NCBI GenBank assembly: GCA_013180625.2
Contig: SNVD02008858.1
Coordinates: 248,001-312,000, forward strand
DNA from: Boswellia sacra
Lineage: Eukaryota > Streptophyta > Magnoliopsida > Sapindales > Burseraceae
Direction of reading: 5' to 3'
Length of the DNA stretch: 64,000 nt
Shown here piece by piece: positions 1 to 13,400 of the stretch. Below the pieces are notes generated by a model that was given only the letters and a program-made list of their open reading frames with translations, did not search any database and had not been told where the DNA came from. Both the position numbers and the translations under genes were made by a program. Position 1 is the first letter of the stretch; every line of letters starts with the position of its first letter.

Positions 1-749
1 AAAGAATCAAAAAAATTTTTAGCACTTAACCACCTATTCACCCGTGACGTATTCATGTATTTAACCACTAACCCATAATAGATTGACAGAGACAGACGTG
101 CTTAATTATTTTTTGTAAGGGTACTTTTGTCTACTGCTAAATTTGACTTACAATAAAATAAAACATTAAAATTGCTATTTTTTTAAAACTCCCTAAAATT
201 TGATTATTCCTTCTAATTTCTGATAAACATTTGATAATTTAAACACTGAAATATAATTTTTTGACCTTGTATTTTGCCCAAATGAAGAAAGACAAGCAAA
301 ATGGAGGAAATCACATCTATCAATCCTGATCGTAACTGGAAAGCGGTATTTCTTGCTTTGAAGAAAAATTCTCAGCTTCCATTTGAAACTTTGATACAAA
401 GCATAATATTAATATCTCTTTCTTCAGAAATTCCTAGATAAACTAAATTAGATTGCACTTCGCTCCCCCATTTTCCTGGGCTACAAAATAACATGGAAGT
501 CCTAGTTGTGAGAATTAACCTACATAAACAATATGCTATCAATGAAGAATGGTCGTCATAGCAATCTTACATCGTCTCTTTCTACTTCTCATGCAACAAT
601 CTATCGCATCAGACTCCCTGCTATTGCAGATTAGAAGCCTGTAGCAAATTAAAACTGGATGTAGTGTAAAGGCTGGATCCATTTCATGTTAGAGAGAATC
701 TTTTTCCAAGACTGGTACTTCAGTAGGCCGTCAAGACAACTTCCGTATT

Positions 750-3700
750 TTAAGGAACCAATTCCTCCGAGAGGTCCGATGAATCTACCCTAAGACCTTT
801 CCCATATGCAGCAATGAGAAGAGCCTCAGCCCTTCCTGCAATCAAGAAAAAAATAAATGCTTATAAATGTGTGTGTGTGTATACACACACACACACATAT
901 ATATATCTGGTCCAATTGCATAATCCAGTTAGACGCAAGCTATTATCAACATGGAATATATGCTTGCAGGTTATTTGGTTATTCTGAATTGCTGGCTGCA
1001 TATTGTGCATCATCATACATCGGAGACGGCTCACCCCCATCCCAAGGCTTCCCGTGAAGGGGATAGATCCCAGTCCCGAGAGCGTCTGTCATGCCCCGGA
1101 GGCAATGCCTCCGGGCCAACCAGAGTGCACCATGTCAGCGCAGGTGTGCAGCATGCGCATTCTGGTTGGCCCTGAGGCAATACCTCGGGAGCATGACAGA
1201 TTCTCTCCCCAGTCCCTACTTAATGTGTTGATTACTATTCCTGATCTAGACATTGTTATGGACAAAAGAGGAGTTCTCTGTTTCCCATTAAAAGAGGGGA
1301 AAAGAAGGTTTCACAATCAAGCCAATAGATGTTTCATGACATATCTGCACACTTAGAGAGAAAACATGGCATAAATCACTGACCACAAAAATTTTGAAGC
1401 CCTGAAAGCAACATGCTTCTGCTCCTCAATCTAGTTGATTTTATGAAATCCTAGTTGCAGCAACTGACATGATTTTACAGGCCCAATTAAAAAGAAAGAG
1501 AAATGGCAGCTCAAGAAGAGTACCATAGTCCTTGATGATTTGCAGAGGTCAGGACTTGCCTCCTGCCTTCAAAATAAACCTTGGAAGTGAGGGTGACTAT
1601 TACTATTAGTTTACGTATCAGCACGAAATATGAAGTAAGAGATGATTTGTCCAGTAAGACAAACAAAAACTTGTGGTAGGGTGCAGCAAAAACGTATGTA
1701 CATCAGGTAACCAACTTAAGAGTTCGCTCACATAATCAGCACTACAGTTCCTAACATTCCTCTACCAGAATCTCTTGATTTTTGATACTCCACTAGTAAC
1801 ATAGACGAAAAGAGGGGAAAGAAATCATTGGAAAGAAATCATTTCCAGGTTCAATTATATTTACTCAGTGCAAACAGATCATACCTGTAAGGCATGATGA
1901 AACACATATGGTTAAGGAGATGGAACTACATACCATGGTCCTTTTTCCTTTTCAGTAAGGAACTCAAGGCTGGAAACATCGTGGATGCAACCCTCCTACT
2001 ATCATCCTGCCAAAAAAGTCCATCACGTATAATAAATAAAGGAAGCTTATAAGACACAATAGATTAATCACTTTCAAGCTTAAAAGGAAATTAAGCAACA
2101 AAGTGTTCCAACGGGAAGTAGATGATAACAAAGAGGAGGGAAATTGTTTATAGCTCATAGAAAGCTCTGGGAAATTTCTTTAAAGAAACAAAATCAATGA
2201 CCTGTAAATAAGCCATAGAAATTCCACATAACATATAGGCAGATGCTAAGTTCATTCTACAATATTATATTAAAGAAAACGTAGCACATGGAACACATAA
2301 AATGATGCCTAACTACTTTAATAACGTTCATTTGCCTACCCTAATTACTTCCCAAAATATTAAAGATGTCCAGGCCATAATAGAAGAGAAGACCAACAAA
2401 TACCAGCATTACCACCTACTAAAACTGGATATAGCATATTCCAAGAGCGTTGTCAAGTCTGGTGATTCAGAGTTAAGAATTCACTTGATTTAGTCAATTA
2501 AGCATTTGGACTAAAACCATCCCATTTAAATGTTCAGAAAGGTTACTTGCCAACTTGAAAAGGTAAGCTGATTCATGTATTTGAGAGACAGACCTTATAA
2601 CTATGACTTTGCAGGTATCTTGAGTAACTCAATCAGACAGCGGTTTGCAGGTATCTTAGTCAAGTGAGGCCTGAATTCAAGGTGGGAGAACAAGCATACA
2701 GCAAGGTGAAAAATTATGGAGGAGCTAAATGTCAAGGATCACCTTAGACTTTGTACGGGATGCCAAGTACATATTTATGAGGTATTTATAAGTATGATCA
2801 AGTACCACATTCTAATTATTAACTATCTAGTGCATTGTTTCTCTTGCTTTCTTTTCTTGATCCCATGGTTATTCCCGTTTGAGTTTTCTATGTTAAAAAT
2901 TCATGGTGTCTAATGTGATTGTCAATACTATTATTTTCATTTGCTTGGTGAATAATGCATGCAAGTCCATCTATATCAATGGAGTATTAATAAATTTAGT
3001 AAACAAAAGCATGCTAATAAATTAAAATTGTATTACGTTAATCCTTAAACTGTATTTGGAAAAGATCCACATAACCTAATCACTCTCCTCTAGGTTATTT
3101 ATATTTGAATTCAACACTCACAAAACTAATGGCAATTATTCGAAGAGTAAAAAATTCGTTTCCACAAATATCGGATATGTTAAAGAGACAAACCTTTGTA
3201 CAGGAAGGTCCTGAGAGTTCAAACTCGTTCTTCCACATAGCGGATGGCACAGGAACCACAGAAAAACCAGAGGCAACTAATATCCCAATCCATAATCCGT
3301 ATCCAAATCCTCCACTCCACCAACCCTTCATTCAAGGAAAGCATTTATTCTCAAATAGGAACTTTAAAAAGGTTTATTTGCCATTTCTTTTTTCCTTTCA
3401 ATAAATATGCACAACTGAATTTTATCTAAACATTTAAAAACATTCAAGAAAATAAATTTGCAAAGAGGAAGAAAAGAAATATCTAGAGAAAATCACATTT
3501 ATTTGATGCTCTCTCTATATGTAGATCATTTATGAAAAGCATTCGCAAAGTGCATGTGTGAAAATGGAAAAGCCATAATACCGTACAATAATTAAAAAGG
3601 AATTAGATGTCATCATTAAGCAGCTATATTTCATGTTAACAAATTAAGCTTTGTAGCATATAAAAATCTATAAAAGATAGAATAAGCATCAATAAAATGC

Positions 3701-4831
3701 AAGTTAAGAAAATAGGAGATCAAACAAAAGCTTCTAAGTCTACTTTAAGTTGCTATTTGTGAAGGAAAGATCATCCAAAGAGAGAGATACAAAATAATCA
3801 AGGGCTGAAAACTCTTATGGAAAGCAAGCACAAGTCATTTCTAGTCACTATGTTATATATATACAATATTTCTCAGGTATACTCCCATAACTAAAATCTA
3901 GAATTTAATTCTCAATTGTTAGATATATCCAACAGTGGAGAATATTAAACTTTAAAAATTATAAATCCAACTTGACATATACATTTTTTGTCTACCTTTC
4001 ATACTAATTCTGTTTTGTCCATTTCTTCTCTCCAAAGACATTCTCTTGTTAACAATTATCAAATAATTTCTCTCCACCACCATAAGCTCCTGGACTTCGT
4101 TCTCAGATTCATAACAATTTCTCTCAATCAAGATGACATGATTCAACCAATAGTATGTATTTGGGCAATATGTATTTCCTTTCTCTAACATTGCTCTTTC
4201 ACTATGGGTTTACGATTAAATGGGCATACCTATTCAGGGCTAAGATTAAAAGGAGAAATTAACCCATGGCTACAGATCCAAGCAACGAGCTTGAACAAGT
4301 GAGCTAGGGATTGTCCTGCTCCACAAACTTTAACAGAAAATGCTAACTTCTTTCATGTGGTGTTAGAGAACAAGAGGTGAAAGAGGTGTTAAAAAATTGG
4401 ATGTAGGTACCTCTACGCGTGCAAGTCTTGGGAAACCTACCCTGGTTTTTTTTAGTCTCTATAATCGCAAACCAGGTTTTCGGAAGCCTTTCTTGGCTTT
4501 GACCACTCTTTAAATATGCAGATGAGTTAAGCCTGTTTTACTCTTCTCATAGTTATAGGATAACAAAAAGGATTTAAATAGCTGAAATTATTGTCTAGAG
4601 AGGTCAATTGTAATTCTGATGCAAATACTAAAATATTGGTCCTACCACAACCCATTTATGAATTTAACAAAATTCTTTTTGATTAATATGAGTTAGCTTT
4701 TATTTATAAAAAATTACCAACTCGTAGTCGTGCATTCATGTTTAGAGAAAGCCTTTCAAAGGAAAGAAAAATAATGTAATAGGTAAACCTTCAAATAATA
4801 AATACTTATGTCAAATCAATTATATCATCAC

Positions 4832-4888
<57 letters not shown>

Positions 4889-7800
4889 TAAAGTTCGTCT
4901 CAACCCTTTAGATATATCCCACAGATTACATGAGACCAGACCCTAAGCCTACTATATACTCCCTCATTTTCTTTAAGTCCAAACTTTCAAAGGAAAGAAA
5001 AATTTAATAGGTAAACCTTCAAAACAATAAATGCATATGTCAAATCAATTATATCATTACTTTATCATCATCATCATCATCATCATCATTATTATTATTT
5101 AGTGTTTATATGTTCTCAACCTTTTAGATATATCCCACAGATTAGATTGACCGGTCTAGACTTTAACAAATTACATGAGACCAGACCCTGAGCCTACTAT
5201 ATATACTCCTCATTTTCTTTAACTCCAAACTTGATGCTTTACTATCTTTTGCAAGTAACTTTGGAAAACTTTCCCTTCTCATCGGTTATCTCCCAAAACT
5301 TTTAGTCTCTTTATCACATTCAATTACTAGTTTTCTCTACCCTTTCTCTCTCTCCCATTTTTTTTTTCTACCAAAAACTGATTGTCAAGATCTTAATACA
5401 CATATCTCTTCCCCATCAAACATCTCGCGAGGACTTTTTCCACTTTTCTTTCCTAGATGAAATGAGTTTAGTCACAAATTAAGAAGACAGGATTCTTTTA
5501 GGTGAGAGAAATGGTGTACAATGCAAATAAAACAAGAGATTTTCTATTTCAGTTGGGCATTCACGGGGTCAAGGAGAAAGCAAATTGATATAGATAATAC
5601 TGAAATTATAGTGCATCAATGTCAAGAACTCTATGGCTACCAGCTAGGCCAGCACTATGCAGATTATGTTGTGAGATTTTTGAGCCAGTGGCCAAACAGA
5701 GCATGTAATACACATGGGATTAGAATTGGATGACTTAAAATGTAAATTAAAACAATCCTCTCCGTCTCTCAACTCACATGCAAGTTCCTTTCTAGATCAA
5801 TTTGATAAAAATAAATAAAAATAAAAAAGGATCCTAGTATAAAATTTTTAAGTTGAGAAATAGCGTAGAATACCCAATGAGGCATTTCTGAATTTTGGCA
5901 AACCCTAATTTTTTTTATTGCATAACCAATTTCAACATCAATTGACAAACATACCCTTATCTAGACAAGTTGATAGACAAGTTGTCAAGCACTGTCCCGT
6001 CTAGCATTGTTGAGACTCGATGTTGTCTAGTAACTTATCTAAATAGGTATTTTTATCTCTTAACCCTGAACTTGGCTAGACAATAAAAAAAACTAGGAAT
6101 TCACCATTCCTCAAGAAACACTCTCAACTTGGCTATTTGACAATTAACCCAATAAAATTTTAATTTTTGAAAACATTTAGCATTAATATTGTTTTAAATA
6201 TTTACAACTACACAACTATAAAAGAGGTACCTAGTACGAGGCATATGAAAAAAGTATCCCTACATTTTAAAAATCTAATTATGAATAGGAGAAATTGATT
6301 ATGCAATCACATTATTCATCATTGCTCATCAGAAAAATTCTTAATGTTGGGTCATGTACTCCTGCTATGCTGTTTATTGTTCTTTGGGACCAAAAATCAC
6401 TTTCAATTCTTTAAGTTTTTGTGAAGCATCTAGACGAACTTTCTACAATCAATGCAACAGAATGTTGAAGTGAAGTGGCTGCTCACATTTTTTTCCCCTA
6501 AATTTCTGATTTTTATGACACTATTTTTATTTTTTGGTCAAAATTAGGGTCAATTCCACAATCCTCCCTTGAGGTTTACTGAAATCCCACATGACCATCT
6601 CTAGTTCTAAAAATTCCACATACCTCCCTTTCTATTAAGGCTACTAAAAATTTTGCCTATAGTTGACTATTAAAAAATATTCAAAATTTTAACGAAACAA
6701 GATAGAAAGAGTTATGAGAGAGAAGCACTGGAGAGAGAGTTTTGAAAGAGTTACCAGCACAAGGTAGTTAATGCAACTAGCTGAATAAGTGATGTTTTAA
6801 ATCCTAATTTTATTTTATTAGTTTTATTTATTTATTTATTTTGTTTCAATCTTTAGATGCATCCAACTGTTGAAAGCATCAAGTTCGGATTTAGAGAAAA
6901 TGTGAGAGTCTAGACCCGAGAACTTATGTACATATACAATGGTTCTCAAATTTTTCCAAAAATATTGACCGTCAATGCAGTCCATAGGCCACCTATGAAA
7001 TAGACAACCAAGAGAAGAAATGTAACAGAAGACACAGAATACCATGATCAAGACAGATTGTAAAAATCCAAATAACATCTTCTACTCAAAGGGATTGGGC
7101 AAACCTGTTTCCCATCTTTTGGATAGGGGATTGATTGCTCTATATACGCAGTTGTTCCTGAAATGAGAAAACAAGTGACTACAAAATGTTAACCAAACAA
7201 AGTTGAGGAAGACATTAAAAATTGTATACCAATGATATACATCATGCTTAAACAAATTACATTGCAAAAATAAATAAATATAACAAAATAAATAGTAACT
7301 AATAGGATAAAAGATTAACAGAACAAGCAACTCAGCACATAGAGATACATCATTGCAGAGAAATTCAACTTGAACAATTCATAAGTGAAATAAATAATCA
7401 AACAGAACAAAAAATATCTCCACTTAATCTAAAAAACAAATCAAATCATAAATTAGGACCAAATGAGCATGTGAATGTCGGCAACAAATTAATAATATTT
7501 CCTTGGTTTTGACCTTGATCACAAATGAGTTGCACCATGATCTTTGGATTTACTCCTACAAAAATTGTCCAATGCCCTTGGCGCAGCCCATGTTATTTGA
7601 TAACCTAATTACTTCACACATTTATTGTCAAATAGGAACGAAAAGAAAAAGATCTCTTCACCTGCAGCTCTGGCGTTTTCTAGTATCCGTAAAGTTCTGA
7701 CATTAGCACATAGTTCACATGTCCAAAATGCATAGACATTGGCAAAGCCACATCAAAAATAAGAAAAATTACACTTAAGAAGCTGTCATGTAGCAGCAAA

Positions 7801-9850
7801 GCACATTAAAAGAAAATTTCTTGGTACATAATTCTTAATCTGTTTCATAAATTTCAAAAAGAGTGTGCAGAGCACATTGTAGATATCTATATATATATAT
7901 TTTTGAGTCTTAGGTTGTGGATTCTCCTTGTCCTCCAGGGCTAAATAATTATTTCGCATTTTAAACAGTAATAAATGATATTTATCATCTTTCGGTATTG
8001 AGTGAGAAGGCTGCTGTATCCATTGTATACATGACAAAAAGTACCTTGAGATAAGCTTACTTTGAATGTACTTGACTTCCATATCAAACGTAAAACAATT
8101 TGAAACTTGTTCCAAAGGTGGAAGTGCACTGAAAGCATAGGAGAGAGATTACTCATTATTAAAGCTATAATTTTATTAACACTGTCTCTCTATTTTCTTC
8201 AACAATATCCATTAAATGAAAGGAAGACCCATGAACAAGCTTAGAACATCTTTATTTTTTTTTTTTTTAAGTTAATATGCCAATTAACAGGACTCAACAC
8301 AGAGGGATAACAACCTCTCTAGGTCAGTGCTAGTCTTGATGTGATGAGAAATAATAACTGAGACCGAGCAGGGTGAGGCAAGAAATTACCAAAAAAAAGA
8401 GATAGAATGAGGAAAAGTTGAGATCTTATCTTGACTACTGTGTTATATAATATGAAGATTTAATAGCATAAATAAAATTGTTTGCAAATACAATATTGCA
8501 CTTAAACCAACAAACTTTCCCAATCCCCCCCAAAGAAACCCCAAAGAAAAAAACACACAAACACAAAGTGAGACAAACACAGGAAGAAGAGCAAGGAGAT
8601 AGTATGGCAGAAAAATAATAAAGTCATACCAACTGGAGCATCTAAGTTACGAAGCAACAGAACAATAGACTTGGCATCTAAGCGTTTTCGAATCCTTCCA
8701 CCAACTAGCACTGGCAAGTGAGGAGAATCAAATACCTAAAAGATTTCAACCAATTGAAAAATCACAAATAGTACTAAATTCTAGAAAAATGAAAAATGAA
8801 ACTGTCATGATGCAAGTCCTTGATAAGTACTATGAACTCCAAAAGTTTACCAAAGTATATGGAGATGCTTTTCACAATCACATTGAGGAAAAAATTCCCA
8901 ATCATTTTTTTTGCTTTATTTAAATTTTTATATGAAAGAGACTCTGTAACACAAAATGAAGTCATAAAAATGTTTTATTTCAGCTGATAAGAAGATTTGA
9001 AGTGCAAAGAGTGGGTAAGCTAACAATTCCACAGCTTTACTCAACCCAAATGTGAATGCCATACAGTTGAACTTGAATATTTAAATCACTGGTATACCAT
9101 TGTGAGTAAGCCCTTCTCATCCACTAAGAAATTTGAGATACAAGTTTGTAAACTTCTCACTTAATTTTCTGGATAACTTGCTCATTAAAGCCCCTCGTTT
9201 CTTATAAGCAAAATTTAAAAATAATAATAATAATAATAAAATAAACTATCTAAAGGCAAATCCCAACTAAGGAAACAAAAAAACTTAACTTGTTCAACAA
9301 CATGAATTGAGAAGTAGAAGAGCACAGAAAATATATATAGGGTCCAGATGTAGCTTAAATAACCACTAAAATGGTGATTAACAAGCAACGATGAACACTT
9401 GTGTTTTCTCTCCCAGGCATGTAAAGGTCCCCACCACTGTTACGTATATAGATAGACACCTGGACCATGCCTGGTTCCACTTATAAACAAAAACATAAAC
9501 ATGAGAATGGCCGATACCAAGATAAACCCAACCAAACCCATAACAATATTATTATTTACCTCAGCAGAGCAACCGTTGTGGTCGTCGGGTCTCAAGACGG
9601 CTAAGGCACCCGAAAGATCCGGGTCGATACCCAGAACCCATTGGGAGTCGACGTCGCCGTCAACGTCAAGGGTTTTGGCGGGGTGCTTGCAGTCATGAAG
9701 AGGAGGGAAAGTGAGAGAATCAAGCCAGTTTTGCTTCAGTTCAGCAGCCTCCGAGGCCTTAGTTATAGCGCCAACCTTTGCTCTTGTTAGTGGGTTTGCA
9801 CTCAAGGTTTTCGTAGAAATGGTTCTGAGGTTGTGGAAGAATGCTCTCAT
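750..9850 (-). CDS. MOC1: MOC1, plastid Holliday-junction resolvase (six exons)
   Basis: Structure-specific endonuclease that cuts four-way DNA junctions so that chloroplast nucleoids can segregate (family knowledge). Coding exons are 9850-9560, 8735-8630, 7157-7105, 3325-3194, 2006-1934 and 835-750. All five introns are GT-AG, the frame stays open through every junction, and the product is 246 residues. Residues 1-60 resemble an organelle transit peptide. The RuvC-like fold follows: [10 protein letters not shown] at 74-83, [17 protein letters not shown] in exon 2, YIEQ at 137-140, [14 protein letters not shown] in exon 4, and [13 protein letters not shown] near the end. Probable catalytic acids are D76, E139 and E222; this assignment is by analogy. 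The start at 9850 is inferred; in-frame ATGs also exist at 9910 and 9955. Introns 3, 4 and 5 are long and hold repeats. No lesion is seen. Confidence 0.93.
867..907. repeat. GT/AC/AT compound microsatellite in MOC1 intron 5
   Basis: A (GT)n run passes directly into (AC)n and then (AT)n, so the tract is self-complementary and can fold back on itself. Confidence 0.9.
1072..1217. repeat. GC-rich long hairpin inside MOC1 intron 5
   Basis: Two arms of about 63-67 bases (1072-1134 and 1151-1217) are imperfect reverse complements around a 16-base loop. Shared words include CTGTCATGC, GGCAATGCC and GGCCAACCAGA with their complements. The left arm also holds a short palindrome, CCCGGAGGCAATGCCTCCGGG, split around CAA. 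GC content is far above the surroundings. It may be a small foldback MITE or a small-RNA precursor; no TSD was identified. Confidence 0.75.
4753..5230. repeat. Tandem duplication (~231-247 bp x2), each copy with a trinucleotide tract
   Basis: CTTTCAAAGGAAAGAAAAA begins at 4753 and, in near-identical form, at 4984. The second unit repeats the whole first unit, including TAGATATATCCCACAGATTA and GAGACCAGACCCT. Unit 1 holds a long (ATT)n at about 4834-4888. Unit 2 holds (ATC)n then (ATT)n at the same place, plus an extra stretch of about 28 bases. It lies in MOC1 intron 3. Confidence 0.85.
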
Positions 9851-9956
9851 GCTCAGCAATGCGCATGTGTTGCGGTTTTTATAATGAATTCGTGGCTGGG
9901 TGTTGTGCATGTGAAATGGACATAGATGGACATGGACACTCAGAATCCGAGACATC

Positions 9957-9989
9957 CCTTCGAATTCAAATTCAAATTCAAATTCAAAT
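9957..9989. repeat. Hexanucleotide AAATTC microsatellite upstream of MOC1
   Basis: About five units of AAATTC lie just upstream of the inferred MOC1 start, in its probable 5' leader or promoter. Confidence 0.85.
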
Positions 9990-10284
9990 ATTTACTTCTC
10001 ATCAGATCATCTTTATTTTACTCGTTTGAATTTTGAAATTGGAAACAGGGTGGGTTTGGGTTGTGCTGTATTTGGGCCACCACGAGTGTCACGGGCACGA
10101 GCTCTTCCGTCTCAGACGGGCCTTCACCATTCGAATCGTCAAATATCATCATCTGAAATTCTGATTCATCGAGGAGTGTTAGACTGTATTCAATGCACTT
10201 GCACGACTAGGGGATGGGTTCTAGGAAAGAATTACACCATTCAACCCTCACGTCTTTGATTCGTGAAAGTGGTGCTCAAATGCC

Positions 10285-10460
10285 TAGGATGGCAAATTCC
10301 CGGGCCGGGCCCGGGTCCTATGGTATCTGGGACCAGGGTCAAAGGGAGGAAACTGGGCCCGAGATCATACCAGGTGTTTTTAACGCCTAAGATAGGCCGG
10401 GAGGGGGGGGTGGGGGGTTAACAGGCTCCCAGACCCGGGCAATAAGCTGGGTATGGGGAA
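10285..10460. mobile_element. hAT element end fragment (TAGGATGGCAAA type)
   Basis: TAGGATGGCAAATTCCCGGG followed by GGCCGGGCCCGGG-rich sequence matches the terminal sequence of the complete hAT element at 36811-37558. No matching right end or 8-bp duplication was found nearby, so it is probably truncated. It contains a G-rich run at about 10396-10422 in an otherwise AT-rich region. Confidence 0.6.
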
Positions 10461-13400
10461 ATTCCAAAAAAAAAAATGATTTTTTAAAATATATTTTGAA
10501 GTATTTTTTATGTATAATAATACTAGACTTACAATTTTTATAAAATATAAATTTTATAATCTGACGTAGCAATTATGAAAAAATTTTATAAAGATGCAAC
10601 TTCCATTATTTTTTTGTTTTTTTCTCTTCCATTAAATTTTTGTCATGTAGACTGACATATCTTGTTATAGAGTTTGATTTATATAAAAAGTGTAAGTCTA
10701 ATGCTACTCTTTTATATATTATTTGTAAATCAGTTTTCTATTACAACCAAATAATAATTAAAATAACTAATAATATTGAATATACTAACAAAAGGGAATA
10801 AATTTAAACACCTAATTAATAATTGTACAACATAAATATTAAATTATTTAATCTTGTCATAATACATCAACATAATACTCTTCAAAATGACAAAAAGTCT
10901 ACAATCAAATTTTTCAAAAAAAATTCCGCAACAACTTGCTTATTATTCATTTAATTTAGAAATTTAGTGTTTCCTAATTCAATATATTTTCATTATTATT
11001 CATTCAATTTATTATTTATTTATTAAATATAAATTCTGGTACTCGGGTCGAGTCTAGGATCTTTAAATAAATTAGGTTGGACAACATCAAATCACAATAT
11101 AATGAATTTATAAAGAGAAAAACTTTATTAAAACTTACTTGTTTATAATTACTGGCAACAAATCGATCTACAAATTTTCTAGAGCTCTCCATAATTTTCT
11201 TTTTGCACCACCTTGTCTGATGGAACTTTGAACAATATGAGTAGGCGCCAATGTGTTAGAGTGGACTTGCAGAACGTTTTTGCAGCACATTGAGAAGATG
11301 AAAAATGTTAACTCAGCGAGCATAAGGAATCAATAACCGTAGTGAGGTTGAAAGCCATCTCAGGTTGCGTTTTTTATAGATGTTTCAACCAAAACGTGTT
11401 CCGCATCTAATGCTTCGCGTTGTCACGTTTTGTAACTTAACGTGTTGTAACTAAAGCATCCGCCAGTTTTATTTTAATTTAGTAGATTCTTCTAAATGTT
11501 CTATGGCTAAGATAAACTATTAAAAGGGACCCCAATGAAACATTATTTTATTTGTAATTTCCAATCAAAAAGTCTCATTCTCCATTTAAAAAATTACTTT
11601 AGCAACATTTTATCTCTTATATTTCCATTTTCCAAAATAAAAAATGATCATTCTTTAACTAAAATGACAATTAGTATCAATAGAACACAAATCAAACCAT
11701 TCAAATGTATAGAAAACCTTAATATTCAAATAATTGTTAAGATCTAGAACAGTGTCTTTATAATTCAAGCTTGTCCAGTCTTTTAAAATGAAAATATGAA
11801 CACCAACGATTTAAAGTTCATTTATTAAAGAGTTAAAGTTCATTTATTAAAGAGTTAAAGATTAGTGCTTTCCAGCCATTTTTATCACCGTATATCTCTG
11901 ACGTACATTTGTAAATTATTTTTATTGTAGAAACATTAAGTCTCTATTCTTCATTGTAATTAATAAAATATCTCTGGGTCATAATTTTTGACCAAAACTG
12001 ATCGCTCGTCGATTGTTAATCTCCCTACGTATGAATGAGCCTCGTGATGTTTTGCAATTGGATGATTATGCACTCCTAATTTACCTTCTAAATCCAATCA
12101 TCGTCACTATCTAATTTATGACCCTTTAAAGTAAAAGGGCATCACATAATTTCCTACCTGCAATTCTTGATTTCTTTTCTTTTTGGCTGTTTATTTTTTC
12201 TTGTGTTTCTATATTGTCCACCTCTCTCACAAACAAATGTAATTCTTGGTCTATTTTTAGAGTTACTCGATATTAGATCTATTTTTTTGTACTAAAAATT
12301 AGTTTTATAAAAAAGTAAAAGAGTGTTTCATAAACTAACTTTTAAAATTTGTTTAAAGCACGATAGAGATGTCTAATATTGCTTTTGCTATAACTTTTAT
12401 TATGTACAAATGACTAAAATAGATAAATATATTATTACTTTGTAGAATATTTAACTTTTAAATCTACAATTAATTTTTTTAACTATTTAGAACAAATTCT
12501 ATACAATTTTATTTTTAATAAATGTAAATTTTCAATGCTATTTTAAAAGTATAAATCATCTTTTAATTTATGTAACGTGTATGATTGTATAGCTTGTATC
12601 AAAGTTTAAATTTAATTTTTAATTTATATCATAATAAAATTAAATTAAAAATTAACATTTAATATGAAAGTTCTAGATAACTATTTATAAAATAATTTAA
12701 ATTTTATAATAAATTAATAAATATGATTTTATATTTTTTAATTATTAATGTTTATTAGTTTTGTTTAATATTTTTAATTTAAATTATATTCATTTAATTT
12801 TTAGTAATTAAATTCATTTACAAAATTTGAAAAAATAAAAAAATTGAAAAAAAAGAATGCCTACTGTATCCTAGCTTTAAAAAAATAAGTAAATATTTTG
12901 TTGTTTACAAATTTTTTATAAATCCATTTAAAAAATTTATAAATTTTATTTAAAAAAATTATGCATCAGTACTTTGTTATGTTGTAGAACTCATGCTTTA
13001 ATGACTCTAAATATGTATTTTTTAAGTTTTTAAAATTTTTATTAAATTACTAATATATTTAATAATTATTATAAAATTTATTATTCATTGAAGGTATTTT
13101 CGTAATTATATATTTTGAAAAAATATTTTATGAAAATAAATCATTATTTATTTTAATTATAGTATAAATTTAAATAATTAATAAATAAGGGCATCTGGGA
13201 TTGTTATTACTGCAGAAAAAAATGGTTTTTTCATAGCAATAGTAACCCTAAACTAGCCCATTGATCTTTTAATAACAATCATAATTCCATTTTCCCTTTT
13301 TAACTTCACTCCATTCTTAAATATCTATAGATAAAATAAATTTATATCAATAACTATGTAACATAAAAAAATAAGAATTATATATATATATATATATATA

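Noticed and set aside
9440..9955. Single 171-codon gene
   Set aside because: The end reads through a splice donor at 9559; the true product continues in exons at 8735 and beyond (MOC1).
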